From: Oreohelix idahoensis
Lineage: Eukaryota > Mollusca > Gastropoda > Stylommatophora > Oreohelicidae
NCBI GenBank assembly: GCA_024509875.1
Contig: JAMPIV010000594.1
Location: forward strand, 97,001-161,000
Reading direction: 5' to 3'
DNA: 64,000 bases
Below are positions 47,436-58,746 of this stretch, piece by piece; positions within the stretch are counted from its first letter, which is position 1; every line of letters begins with the position of its first letter. The notes under the pieces are model-generated. The model had not been told where the DNA came from and did no database searches. It saw only the letters and a program-made list of their open reading frames with translations. Both the position numbers and the translations under genes were made by a program.

Positions 47436-48218
47436 GTGAATGAGCTGACCACTCGTTTAAAAACTGGCTGGAAACTTGCCAATGAAAATTTGAGACAAGC
47501 CAGGAAGAAACATGCTGCCTATTTTAACAGGAAAGCTAAAGACAGAGATTTGGCTGTGGGAGAGAAGGTACTGCTTCTTCTACCCGGTAGTCAGAATAAG
47601 TTACAAATTGGATGGCAAGGTCCATATACAGTTCTAGAGAAGGTGTCTAGAACCAATTATAAGATAGATAAGAAGGGGAAAGAAAAAATCTATCATGTGA
47701 ATCTCCTGAAGAAATACTTGGTAAGAGAAAATCAGGAAGAGACACACTTATTGACCTTGTCCATTGCAATGGAGATGAAAAAGGAACCACTTTCATCATT
47801 TGAATATCCATTACACCCCTGTGAGACAGCGGCACAGGTGAAAATCAGTACGCATTTAACGAAAAATCAGAAAGAGAGAGTGCAACAGGTTCTAGATAAT
47901 CATACAGAGGTGTTAACAGACCGACCGGGGCATACAAACTTATTGGAATATGATATGAAACTGATAGACCCCACACCTGTCTGTATGAAACCCTATTCGA
48001 TTCCTTTTGCTACGGAGAAAGCTTTGAAGGAAGAGATAGACTATTTGTTGAAGGAAGGAATTATTTCACACAGTGAATCTTCGTATAGTTCCAGTGTGGT
48101 GCTCTTAAGGAAACCCTCTGGAGAACATAGACGCTGTATAGATTACAGGAGACTGAATGCTATTACAGAAGGACAGGTGGATCCATTGCCGGATATAAAC
48201 CAGTTTGTTTGCCCTTGA
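47436..48218 (+). pseudogene. element A pol: integrase C-terminus fused to RT N-terminus
   Basis: One continuous frame carries the integrase tail and then the RT. Residues 10-60 hold the helix and KAKDRDLAVGEKVLLLLP strand, GWQGPYTVLEKV (59-70) is the GPY/F module and YHVNLLKKY follows. RT begins with TDRPGHTNLLEYDMKL (161-176), YSIPFATE (187-194), KEEIDYLLKEGII (198-210), SYSSSVVLLRK (216-226) and DYRRLNAIT (236-244). The frame ends after LPDINQF; catalytic YxDD is missing. A short RNase H end (VDADFLSRH) survives near 48282-48330. This integrase-before-RT linkage identifies the element as Gmr1-like independently of element B. Confidence 0.88.
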
Positions 48219-48400
48219 GTCGTGCCTACTTTGAATTGACCCACCTGCATTAATCCATGATCATAATAAAATCAGAGAAACGTTGATGCAGATTTTCTAA
48301 GCCGTCATCCGTGCGATGAAAATCAAAGAAATCGTCAGAAATAATAATAAATTTCTCTGTGTGTATATAGAATTATAGACTGACATATAACGTCTGTTTT

Positions 48401-48414
48401 AAGAGGGAAGAATT
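48401..48414 (+). promoter_or_regulatory. polypurine tract of element A
   Basis: AAGAGGGAAGAATT directly before the TG of the 3' LTR at 48415: the plus-strand primer position. Confidence 0.8.
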
Positions 48415-50409
48415 TGTCGTGAAACATTCTAAATCCACATATATAAATTAAAAGGTAAATGTAAAGCCTAAACATAAATTCAATAAAAGGGAAAGAAGAA
48501 TGGTAAAGAACAGTGCTGTCACAATGACTGTACTCGAGATCCCCCTTTTTCTGCTTCGTCTGCATATTCTCACGCTTTCACGTTGATAGTAAAGCCTATA
48601 GCAGCATACACGCGTTTCCACAAAACAATAAAACGTGTACTGCATTTCTAAGAAAACCTTGAGATACGCAAGCTGATTAATGACCTAGATTAATACACTG
48701 CGTAATGAAAAGACAGATGGAATTAGGATAGAGAGAGGGAGGGCTGAAAGCAGGAACGCCGGCAACACTAACACGCGTCTCGCGATATACAATTAATGCC
48801 ACCCCCCAACGCGAAAGGCATGAAGCACTAGCTTTTTTTTTTCAAATAGACAGTGATAAAAAACACTACCCATACGAGAGTTAGGTTTAAAAACCTGTAA
48901 AATGCTTATTAGGAAACATGACATTATACTGGTTTACGTTTGAAAGCCTGACAGTACAGCAGACACCCTAAAGTTTGGAAGTGAGGAGGTGGTAACAGCA
49001 CGACTATCCTAGAAGAAAATACATATTTTGAACGCCGCCCCTTAGCTCCCTTAAAACTTATATATTTGGGTTCCTTAGGACTTGCTGACAAAGAATATGT
49101 TAAGTGTTACGCAAATAGTCTAGGAATTAACAAATTATAGCCAACAGAAAATATTGAGGGTGTCAGACAACACCAAATAATAATCGCACAGTGGCATGTT
49201 TTGAAACCACCATTTTACGGGAAATAGGTCACCATGTTAAATCCAATTTGATTGGCGGGAATGATATGTAAGGCTAAACACGATTAGTCGGACTACAAAT
49301 ACTAATTTTTTGTTGTTAGGGGAAACGTGAGAAGGGTAAAATTTTTTGAAAAGCTGTGTAAACATGGCCCGATTGGTTAGACCCGCTGATATAGTCAATG
49401 AGGAGCGTCAGTTCAGTGCCACATTTTAAAATAAACTTACTCAGAAACAGTGCGTTGAGAACCAGCTTATATTTTTTCTAAATAAAAGCCTGGGACAGCG
49501 GCAGATCGGATTTTGTGCCATATTCATCGCCAGTCAACGTATTTGTGTATTATTTCCATGAATTGTGGTAAGCTTGACATATTTGATATCTTTTTAATGA
49601 AAATTGAATGTAAATTGATAATTTATGTCTGTATATGTGCGTGGTTCAGTAGCAAACATGAGGCAAGGCCTAGATAGTGCTCCAACCTGAACAGGACGTG
49701 TCGGAGAAAAGAAAACTGCATGGAATTGCCAAACAGTACACTGACACCTATCTTATTGACTAGAAAGAACTAATGCTAGAATTGCAGAGGCGTAGTAACC
49801 ATTAGGGAGGAGTATACTGGTGTAAATTGTTTCAGATGAAGCTAGCAGTTGGCCTACCGCTCTGAACTCAGTGTTTGTTATGTATTGTGTTCAGTGTGGA
49901 AATAGATTATAAATTAGTTCTGAAGTAGGAGGTACAACCTTCTTGTTTCAGGGACCGTGGTCCTAAGTTATTGAAGCAGCACCTGGTCTGAGTTTTGCTG
50001 AATCCAGAGGCTGACAGCATACTCCTTGGTCCAGATAGCGACCAGTGAGGTGTCTCCAGAACACAGTGAAGCAATCGAGCAGAGGAGTCTTTTCCTGCCG
50101 CCATCACGAAAGATACGCTTCTGTGGCCAGAGCAGCTCAACATTATGTGCCCCCCCCCCCCCCTCAAAAATTGACATTATATTAAACACAGAGGGACAAT
50201 AAATTGTTTCAAATGACAGGAACTGTGAACTTTTCCCAATACTATTTCCACGATAATCAAACACTTGAAGTCATGATGACAAACAACAATCTAGCTTGAA
50301 AAACAAAACCAGTATTACCTCATAGTACTACTTCACAACTTACACACATAGGATAATACTAATAAAATATGTCAATACAAAGATCATATTTATAAACTGT
50401 GTACATACT

Positions 50410-51687
50410 ATAGCTAGGGTTGCCGATAGCTGTGTGAACGATTTTGAGTCACGACCATATATGGAGCGCTCAGATCGTCAGTTCTTTGAAAACAGTTGGC
50501 AATCGCAATGTTTCAAGATTCATTTCCTTTTAAGGTAATAGGTCTTAAGTCGAACATCGTAGAACATTCTTCGTTTCGTAAATTGGCCTGAGTTGTATTC
50601 GATTCGCGTGTTCTGCGCATGTCCCTTTTTGTGGCGTTGGTAAAACGATTTCCGCCCAGGTCAGTCTGTGCTGAGAAGCTGTGAAGGCGAGACGTAGCTA
50701 TGTGCTAGTCTTCGCTTAGTTTATTCAGGAAGGAGTCCTCATGATTGTTGTTCCTATCTTGAGATGATATATCTCTGTGTTATTCCTAATGCCTGGAGGC
50801 ATATGTGATTATTCATTTAATTCCTTATGAACAGGTAATTAAATCCCTTTTTTGGCTGAGTAACTTTATCGCCATCTTGTGATGTTGACTTTTGCTTAGC
50901 CTGCCTTATTCTAAAGTCTACGATATGACTAGTTTGCTCAGCTCACGATCCACTTAGATTGTCACGCATCGATTGATGCCTGTCCTACGGACTATTTGCT
51001 TCCTGAACTTTGTTGATGGATCTAGGTTTGATACCTTTGCTGTTTGCTGGACAATAGAGGACGATAATGTGGCGCTCAAAAGACATGCCTGTCTTGTTGA
51101 GGTCAAATCGAGGAGACCATCTTTAATCTCCTAGTTGATATCTTCTAGCTCTTATGGAAAGGGGGAAGTTTACTACCTGACTACATGTACAGCGGGTTTA
51201 CGATATCCTAAAAGGCAGATGATGCACATTATTTTGATGCTGTCTGCTGTGCCAGTTGAATTGTCTACATATGTAATAATGACTGTTTGATCGTACCTAT
51301 GATGTACCTGCTTGTTTATGTCTACACACTTCGTCATTGTGGCGTTTATAATAAATTATACAAAACCGTCACTAGCTGTTGCAAGCATCATTGACTTTTC
51401 ACATCGTGAGTTAACGTGACGTCATTGTGTGGATTGCCTTGTTCGTAATGCTCACTGTCTGTATACACATCTACATCACACTTAAACCAGACTACAGACA
51501 CCAAGTTACTACGCCTCATCATCCCTGGTGTCTGAGGGTGGCACACTACTCCGCAAAGGCCAGGATTATCATACCTTGAGAGGAGCAGATGAATTACAAC
51601 ACCCTCAACGTTGTGTGGCAAATGCGACATCCTCCACAGAACATTTATCAACACATATAATACTTACGCAACATTTGCTACGCTACA
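50410..51687 (+). repeat. 5' LTR of element B (left end truncated)
   Basis: 1278 bp starting ATAGCTAGGG and ending GCTACGCTACA. It corresponds to 58903-60180; the first 156 bp of the LTR are absent and the adjoining 190 bp of the LTR of A are absent too, which suggests one deletion across the junction. Confidence 0.88.
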
Positions 51688-53096
51688 TTTGGTGGCCATA
51701 AGCTGGTTTGTTCTGGTACCAGCATACTCGGGGTCCCTTACCCACTTCATTCAACAAGAATTCAACAAACTGCATTGTTCCAGAAATCAACATACAGCGA
51801 TTTTTTCAAGACATCTACATACAGAGTTATGGCAGTACCCGGCGTTGAGTCATACATTGCCAGTTGAAACGTGTTGCTGTCGTTTGTGAAGGTCAAGTGC
51901 CGATTGAATAAGAAGGCAAAGTACCGATTCAAGCAATTTACGGTTGAATAAGAAGGCCAAGTACCGATTCAAGCAATTAACGATTGAATAAGAAGGTCAA
52001 GTGCCGTTAGTTACACTACCTGTACTGTTTAGAAGCTCAAGTACCATCGTCATGGCAGTTGAAGCAGTCCAGATGTACCATCATCGTTGGATCTTCATTC
52101 CTTAGGACGCTGATTGTCATCTGTTTTTTTCTGCTGTGGCTGACGTTTGGATATCAATAAGTTAAGTGGCCTGTTTGTTTGTGAACTGTGCCCTTATACT
52201 TCTACTGAGTCTTCTGTGTTTCATCTCATTCTTTTGTTTACATGTTATATGTTTATGTGTTATTTGTATATTTATATTTATATGTTTATGTTTCTGCGGG
52301 TTTTCGGTTGGGCGGAGTCTCCCTTAGATTATACCACGTCATAGAGGTCATCTATTGTGAGCGTTTTCTGTAGGGTGTGCAATTTCCGATACTGGAATTT
52401 GCAAAGCGACTTCTGTTGCTAATTTTTTGTTAGTTGTGATGCCATGTGTTAGTATTGTTTTCGTTATTTTTCTGCATTCTTTAGTTCTGTTTTGATTTGT
52501 TTGTACTTGCTAGCCTCCTCTTTACTATAGTTTAGTTTCATACAACATTTTTGTTTATACACTGTGGTGTCTTGTATTTGTGTTATCTTCTCGTAGATAT
52601 CATCACATTTTTTGTGATATTTCTTTAATTTTCGCTTTATTTTTTGTTGATTTCTACGAATGTTTTCGTATTGTTGCTAAATCTTTGTTATTGTTTACAT
52701 TGTATTGTTTACATTGTATTGTTTACAGTGTAATGTTTACATTGTTATTGTTTACATTGTGATTGTGTTTACATAGTCATTGGTTACACTTATAGTAGTT
52801 AATTCACATTTAATAGTGGGTTATGCTTATGCATTACTACTACACTGATGATTAATAAATGATGAATAGTATTGTGCACTATTGAATGGGAAGTGCACCT
52901 ATGATCAAGAGTTGATTGATGATATTTCAAAAAGGTATATACACAAGTTCTTTGATATAAGACTTGTTTCCCACAGAGATTGGGATAATAATATAGTGTT
53001 GTGAGTAAACAAGTGCTTCATTTAAGACTTGTTATAATTAAATTTGAAATAAGATAATTAATTATTTCAGGTTGTGGACTCATATTATTACTCATC
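51688..53096 (+). other. leader of element B with short tandem repeats
   Basis: About 1.4 kb without genes. Contains a roughly 50-bp repeat at 51895-52010 (GATTGAATAAGAAGGYMAAG and GTACCGATTCAAGCAATT) and TTGTTTACATTG-type repeats at 52690-52780. Presumably packaging and translation-control region (inference). Confidence 0.6.
51690..51707 (+). promoter_or_regulatory. candidate primer-binding site of element B
   Basis: TGGTGGCCATAAGCTGG begins two bases after the CA end of the 5' LTR. The TGG start fits a tRNA CCA end; the tRNA was not identified. Confidence 0.5.
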
Positions 53097-54525
53097 ATGG
53101 CTACATTTGAGCACTTTATTGAGCAGGGTAAATTGCTTGGGAAGACTGGTGATAAGTTAGAAGAATTTGCAACTGCTCAATATGATAAAGCAATGGAAGC
53201 TGAACAAAAGAAACTGCAGATGCAGGTGGATGAAAAAAGATTCCAAATGGAAATGGAAAAACAAAAAAGAGAAGCAGAAGCAAAAGCTGAAGAGAAGAGA
53301 CTACAAATTGAGTCTGAAAATAAAAGATTTGAAATAGAGGCTGAAAATAAAAGACTTGAAAAAGAGGCTGAAGAAAAAAGGTACAAAGAGAAGCAGAAAC
53401 AAAAGCTGAAGAGAAAAGACTTGAGGCTGAAAATAAAAGACTTGAAAGAGAGTCTGAAGAGAGAAAAGCAAAAATGGAGCATGAAGAAAAAATCTTAGCT
53501 TTGGAAATTGAGAAATTAAAGGTGATGAACATGGGTAATGCTAATGATGCAAATAAGGTCTCAGATAAGACTAATGCAAGCACTTTCAAACTTAACCTAC
53601 CACCATTCAATGCTTCCATCGACGATATAACATTCTATTTGGACAGATTTGAAACTTCATGTAAAGTACATAACATAGATAAATCATTGCAGGTTTATCA
53701 TTTGTCCAAAATACTTAGAGGTGATGCTTTAAGTATGTTAAGTATGGTAGATGAGCCTGACAAGAACAACTATGAGGTTGTCAGGGCTATGTTGTTAAAA
53801 AAATACCAACTTGACGAAGACGGCTATCGTCTTCAATTTAAAAATATGTTACCAGAAACTGGTGTGCAATTCTCTGAATCATATCAAAGACACGTCTTAC
53901 TTTTTTACGTTGGGTGGAGCTGTCTAAGACAGAAAAAACTTATGAAGGACTTATGGACTTAATACTTAGAGACAAAGTCATGTCTTCTGTCAACGAGTCG
54001 TTCCTTGCTTTCCTTCATGAACGTAAACCTAAAACAATAAAAGAAATGGAAGATTTCTGTAGCCAATATATAACTGCGCATCCCCACGTAACCATTGGTA
54101 ACTCTAAAGTAAAAGAAGGTCTGCCAGTTGCTTCGGCAGCACCTTATGGTCAAAACTCTAGTAATAGATTCCAACAAAATTTTGATAAGAAAAGTAACCG
54201 TAGTTACGGTCAAAATTATGGAAATCAATTTCAGGGTGATTCTTCGTCGAAGAATTGGAGACGAGCTGACAGTCCTCGTTACTTCCAACCTAATAATTTT
54301 AGGCATTTCAGAAGAGGATATGGTAATAGAGGGTTTTCCTCGCGTAAACCTCAAAACCAAACAAATAGATGTTCACATCAATGTGGACATGATAATAATC
54401 ATGGAAACTGTGGTTCGAAACATGATAACAGTTATAATAGAGACAATAACAACAGTGATAACTTCAGAGGTAATAGTAGTCGCGGTAGATCTCAATACAA
54501 AAAAAAAGAGATATCAGCAGGCTAA
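53097..54525 (+). pseudogene. Gag of element B, frames broken twice
   Basis: ATG at 53097 opens a coiled-coil region rich in E, K, Q and R (to about 53380). The reading shifts frame around 53372-53387 (near an A6 run) and continues through NLPPFNASID, FYLDRFETSC and GVQFSESYQR. It shifts again at the T6 run at 53901-53906 and continues with ELSKTEKTYEGLMDLILRD, SFLAFLHERKPKTIKEMEDF, the SCAN-like part, then an N/R/G-rich basic tail with a CxxxC...H...C cluster (not a canonical zinc knuckle), ending at 54525. The protein should form the RNA-packaging particle. Both shifts lie at or beside homopolymers, so sequencing error is an alternative to true mutation. Confidence 0.82.
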
Positions 54526-57500
54526 CTCGGTTCAACAAGAATCTCAGGGAGCCTGTAATCAGGTTTCTGATAATAAAAACTCTGACACTGTCACTTGTTC
54601 TTCATTTGACTTTGGGAGAGCAAACAAGTGCCCCCAATGCAGTACTTTGTTCGAACCGACTACAATATCGACTTTGAGTTGTGGTCACCCTCTCCCCGCT
54701 CTTCCTGCTTCGGTTGCACATGACGGGAGAGGTTCTCTAATCCTACATAAGGGTCTTGTTAATAATACTCCGGTCTCACTACTTTTCGATTCCGGATGCA
54801 CCACTATTGGTGTTAGACAATCGCTTGTAGATCCATCCTGTGCGACAGGAAGGGTTATCAAATGTGTCACATTTGGCGGCACTCTAGAGAAATATCCTAC
54901 TGCTATAATTCACATTGCCACTCCTTTCTTTACGGGAGATGTGCATGCCTGTCTCTTACCTAATCCTATTGCGGACCTTATTATTGGTCGTATCCACGGA
55001 GTTAGGGAATGTACCCCACAGCAGATTGCTGCTTGGGAAGATGATAATATGCAAGCTACCAATGCAGTGGTTACAAGAGCACAAGCTCTACAAACACCGC
55101 AAACTTCGTTGAATAATGATAATGAAGTTCATAGCCAAGATAGTACCTTGGTTATTTCTCGTGACTCGTTCATAAAATTACAAGAAGAAGATCCTACGCT
55201 AAAGAAATTCTTCATTCTTGCGAAGAAAGGTGATCCAAATAAGGATACACAAAGAAAATCTTGGATAGAAATGAAAAACGGCGTACTTGTACGTATGGTA
55301 CAAGACTCGGCTACGTCAGCACATTCGCAAATTCTTGTTCCCAAGAGTATGAGAGTGCAAATATTGCAGCATGCTCATGACTCGCAATGTGCTGGACACA
55401 TGGGATTTTCCCGTACAAAGTCGAGAGTCCTTGCGGCTTTCTTTTGGCCCTTTGTTAACAAGGACATCCGTATATACTGCCGATCATGTCAGGTATGTCA
55501 GGAGGTCAAATCTAGAGGACCACGACATGCTGCGCCTATCCAGGCTGCTGACATCCCTATTCGGCCATTCCAGAAAATGGCCATAGATATTATTGGCCCT
55601 TTTAAGATAAAGTCGGCCAGAGGACATCAGTTTATTCTTACATGTGTCGATATGTGCACACGTTGGCCAGAGGCTATCCCTCTAAAGAGCATATCTACTA
55701 CAGATATCGCAGATGCTCTTTGGCTGATATTTTCTCGCTTGGGGTTCCCCAGAGAAATACTGTCAGACCATGGCACTCAACTCATATCTGATACTATGTC
55801 TCAAGTAATGTCTACCTTACACATTAAAAGATCTCTCAGTAGCATCTATCATCCTATGTCTAATGGGTTAGTTGAGCGTCTGAATAGAACGCTCAAGACT
55901 TTACTTGGTAAGATAACTGAAGACCATCCTCAAGATTGGGACAGGGTTTTACCTGCGGCTCTCTTTGCCTATAGAGAGGTCCCAAATGAGCACACAGGAT
56001 TTTCTCCCTTTGAACTTGTCTTTGGCGCGCGTCCGCGCGGCCCTATGTCTTTATTACACGATCTCATCACTGCCGATGATATTAGTGATGACACTCAATC
56101 TTCATATGAGTATGTCATTGCTCTGAGGCAAAAGATCATTGAGGCATGCAAACTAGCGACTGCTTCGTCAGAAATTGCTAAAGAAAAAGCAAGGCAGTTT
56201 GCTAACAAGAACAGATGTCTACGACAACTTTGTCCAGGTGACAAAGCATTCGTCCTACTCCCCAGTAGGGAAAATAGACTTCTGATTGCATGGAAAGGTC
56301 CATATGCAATAGTCTCACGAATTTCCGATGTTGACTATGTGGTCGATATAGATGGAAAGCATAAGACTTTCCATATCAACATGCTGACGGAATTTCATGA
56401 GCGTCCAGACTATTTGCTGCCTATTTTTCAGGCAACGGACGAATCTTCGGTACCTCATGGTCATTACTCATCCCTGTCTGTCATACAGGATGAGGAATCT
56501 GTTTTTTCTGATGTCGATCTCCCTCTTCCAGTGGTTCCACTACATTCTATGGAATCTTGGAAAGATGTGTCCATTTCTCCTAATCTTTCTGTTGATGAAC
56601 ATCGTCAAGTCTCGTCGATGTTACAGACATTTAAGGATGTTCTAACCGACATCCCTGGTCACACGAATGTCATAGAACATGACATAATTCTTACCGACAG
56701 TAATCCTATTAGGGTTAGGCCGTATCCTATCCCTATACACTTTCAGTCACAAGTGGAAAAGGAATTGGATGAAATGATCCAATTAAACATAATTGAACCA
56801 TCGACTTCTCCATATTCTTCTTCCATGGTTATTGTTCGGAAGAAAGATAACAACATACGAATTTGCGTTGATTATCGCAAATTAAATCAAGTCACAAAGT
56901 TCGATGCTGAACCTATGCCTTTACTAGAGGATCTACTTAGTAGACTTTCTAATTCTAGATTCTTCACTAAACTTGACTTGTCAAAAGGTTATTGGCAAGT
57001 GCCTTTAGCAGATCATGCCAAACCTCTGACTGCTTTCTCTACACCTAGGGGTTTATTTCAATGGAATGTAATGCCTTTCGGTCTTATGAACGCCCCTGCT
57101 ACTTTCGTTCGCATGATGCGTCGAATACTTTCTCATCGTTCGGATGTCATCGCTTACTTAGATGATATCTGTCTCTTCAGTGATTCTTGGGAAGATCACT
57201 ATCTGGGTTTATATGACCTACAGTCTACTCTACGTGAGTATAATCTGACAGCAAAACCTTCTAAAGCTTATATTGGTTTTGGTGAAATTTCTTTCTTGGG
57301 TCATCGTGTTGGTCATGGTCTCTTGAAGACAGAAGACCACAATAATTCGAAAATATTGAACATCTCTGTACCTAAAACGAAGAAACAAGTCCGGAGTCTC
57401 TTGGGGTTAATCCAATTCTATGGGAGATTTATTCCAAATCTATCTTCGATAATGGCACCTCTGTCAACGTTGTTGAAGAAAGGGTCACCTAATCTGATTC

Positions 57501-57970
57501 GTTGGTCTCAGGAACGTCAATCTTCCTTAGACCAGATTAAAAGTATATTTTCTTCTCCTCCCATCCTAAGATTACCTACTCTTGATAGAACTTTTGTTCT
57601 TCGAAGTGATGCTTCATCCACTGGGATCGGAGCAGCACTTATGCAGAAATATGCTGAAACTCTGCATCCTGTCATGTACATTTCTAGAAAACTAAATGCG
57701 GCAGAGAGGAACTACTCGGTTTTAGACCATGAATTGTTAGCTATGGTTTGGTCTATTCTCAAACTACAAAGATTCCTCCTGGGCGCACATTTCATTCTAG
57801 AAACTGATCAGAAAGCTCTTACAGCTATTCAGACTAAGAACTTGAAGAGTTCGAGATCCACTCGATATGCTATTGCTCTTCAACCTTTTCACTTCACGGT
57901 ACGAGCTATCCGTGGGTCGGATAATGTGATGGCTGACATTCTGTCTAGATGCCCACATGATTCCAACTAA
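54500..57970 (+). CDS. Pol of element B: protease-integrase-RT-RNase H
   Basis: Polyprotein for processing, integration and reverse transcription. The open frame extends upstream to 54128, but before 54500 it overlaps gag in another frame; true pol starts near the A9 run (54499-54507), a +1 shift from gag. In order: a Cys/His cluster (CPQC then CGHP, 54631-54690); protease LLFDSGCT (D at 54788) and ADLIIGR; integrase zinc finger HHCC (55370-55500); catalytic D (55586), D (55766) and E (55874), with exactly 35 residues between the last two; GPY/F module KGPYAIV (near 56300); RT with YPIPIHF, DYRKLNQV, LDLSKGYWQVPL, FGLMNAPATF and catalytic YLDD (57155-57166); RNase H with RSDASSTGIGAAL, DHELLAMVW, ETDQKAL and DNVMADILSR. 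Stop TAA at 57968-57970. Every catalytic residue checked is present. No chromodomain seen. Confidence 0.93.
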   Translation, partial: KKKRYQQANSVQQESQGACNQVSDNKNSDTVTCSSFDFGRANKCPQCSTLFEPTTISTLSCGHPLPALPASVAHDGRGSLILHKGLVNNTPVSLLFDSGCTTIGVRQSLVDPSCATGRVIKCVTFGGTLEKYPTAIIHIATPFFTGDVHACLLPNPIADLIIGRIHGVRECTPQQIAAWEDDNMQATNAVVTRAQALQTPQTSLNNDNEVHSQDSTLVISRDSFIKLQEEDPTLKKFFILAKKGDPNKDTQRKSWIEMKNGVLVRMVQDSATSAHSQILVPKSMRVQILQHAHDSQCAGHMGFSRTKSRVLAAFFWPFVNKDIRIYCRSCQVCQEVKSRGPRHAAPIQAADIPIRPFQKMAIDIIGPFKIKSARGHQFILTCVDMCTRWPEAIPLKSISTTDIADALWLIFSRLGFPREILSDHGTQLISDTMSQVMSTLHIKRSLSSIYHPMSNGLVERLNRTLKTLLGKITEDHPQDWDRVLPAALFAYREVPNEHTGFSPFELVFGARPRGPMSLLHDLITADDISDDTQSSYEYVIALRQKIIEACKLATASSEIAKEKARQFANKNRCLRQLCPGDKAFVLLPSRENRLLIAWKGPYAIVSRISDVDYVVDIDGKHKTFHINMLTEFHERPDYLLPIFQATDESSVPHGHYSSLSVIQDEESVFSDVDLPLPVVPLHSMESWKDVSISPNLSVDEHRQVSSMLQTFKDVLTDIPGHTNVIEHDIILTDSNPIRVRPYPIPIHFQSQVEKELDEMIQLNIIEPSTSPYSSSMVIVRKKDNNIRICVDYRKLNQVTKFDAEPMPLLEDLLSRLSNSRFFTKLDLSKGYWQVPLADHAKPLTAFSTPRGLFQWNVMPFGLMNAPATFVRMMRRILSHRSDVIAYLDDICLFSDSWEDHYLGLYDLQSTLREYNLTAKPSKAYIGFGEISFLGHRVGHGLLKTEDHNNSKILNISVPKTKKQVRSLLGLIQFYGRFIPNLSSIMAPLSTLLKKGSPNLIRWSQERQSSLDQIKSIFSSPPILRLPTLDRTFVLRSDASSTGIGAALMQKYAETLHPVMYISRKLNAAERNYSVLDHELLAMVWSILKLQRFLLGAHFILETDQKALTAIQTKNLKSSRSTRYAIALQPFHFTVRAIRGSDNVMADILSRCPHDSN

Positions 57971-58746
57971 TACTTCTGTTCTATTTCTAGATATACGACA
58001 GAGCCATAACACACCTATATTACTACAATACATTAGCACATCTGTCCTCACTTTAGGTGAACACATACTATTGTGCTTTGTTATCATCTTCTTCTGTTCC
58101 CATCTTTAATATAAGAAGAAGACTGAGTAGTTAATATAAGGGCCGAAAGTTCTAAAGGCCACAATTATTAATAATAATGTATTGTATAGTATGAAACTTA
58201 ATGGCTATTAAATAGAATTATATTGTTTGTTTTTTCTCAGCACGTTATTGTTGATCTGAGAAGCTACCTTTCTATTGTCAAACATGGAGAGTTCCACATT
58301 GTACAGTTTCTTTGGAACGACAGGAGATGTGTCCTCGATCTTCATTTATATTTAATTTCATTGTGTAATGGTAATATTAAACATTTAGATAATGTAATAT
58401 TTAACATTCTATATCAGATGTGTACATCCATTCTAAGCGGTATTAGATTATGACACTGCTATTTGATTATAATGATATGAACTTGCATATTTATATTGTA
58501 TTTTCATGCAAGCGTAGTGTGTGTTGGTGGCACCTCCCCGATATATTTTTTTAAATCAGATTTTTTATCTGTTGAGAAATATTCTCACCAGACACTTTAT
58601 GTGTCAATTTAGCCTCATATTAGGCAGTGCAATTACTTATCCCCGCATAATTCGTGCGTTGTTAAACCGTTTTTTGGTTTTACTCTTGGATATTTAAAAA
58701 AAAAAAAAAATGTTGCACATTTTTTTTTATCGGGAGAAGGCGGTAA
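57971..58746 (+). other. 3' untranslated part of element B
   Basis: About 780 bp, AT-rich, no convincing reading frame (a 76-codon stretch at 58223-58453 has no motif). No envelope gene. An A-run lies at 58697-58710. Confidence 0.6.
58732..58743 (+). promoter_or_regulatory. polypurine tract of element B
   Basis: GGGAGAAGGCGG, three bases before the TG at 58747. Not purely purine, but the best candidate near the LTR start. Confidence 0.6.

Noticed and set aside
49907..50264. Conserved minus-strand frames also found at 40730-41086
   Set aside because: Duplicated LTR of element A; no domain recognised.
51388..51654. Conserved 88-residue minus-strand protein, identical at 59881-60147
   Set aside because: Both lie in the duplicated LTR of element B; identity reflects LTR duplication, not coding constraint.
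58223..58453. Envelope or accessory gene in element B after pol
   Set aside because: 76 codons, no signal peptide, no membrane-fusion features.
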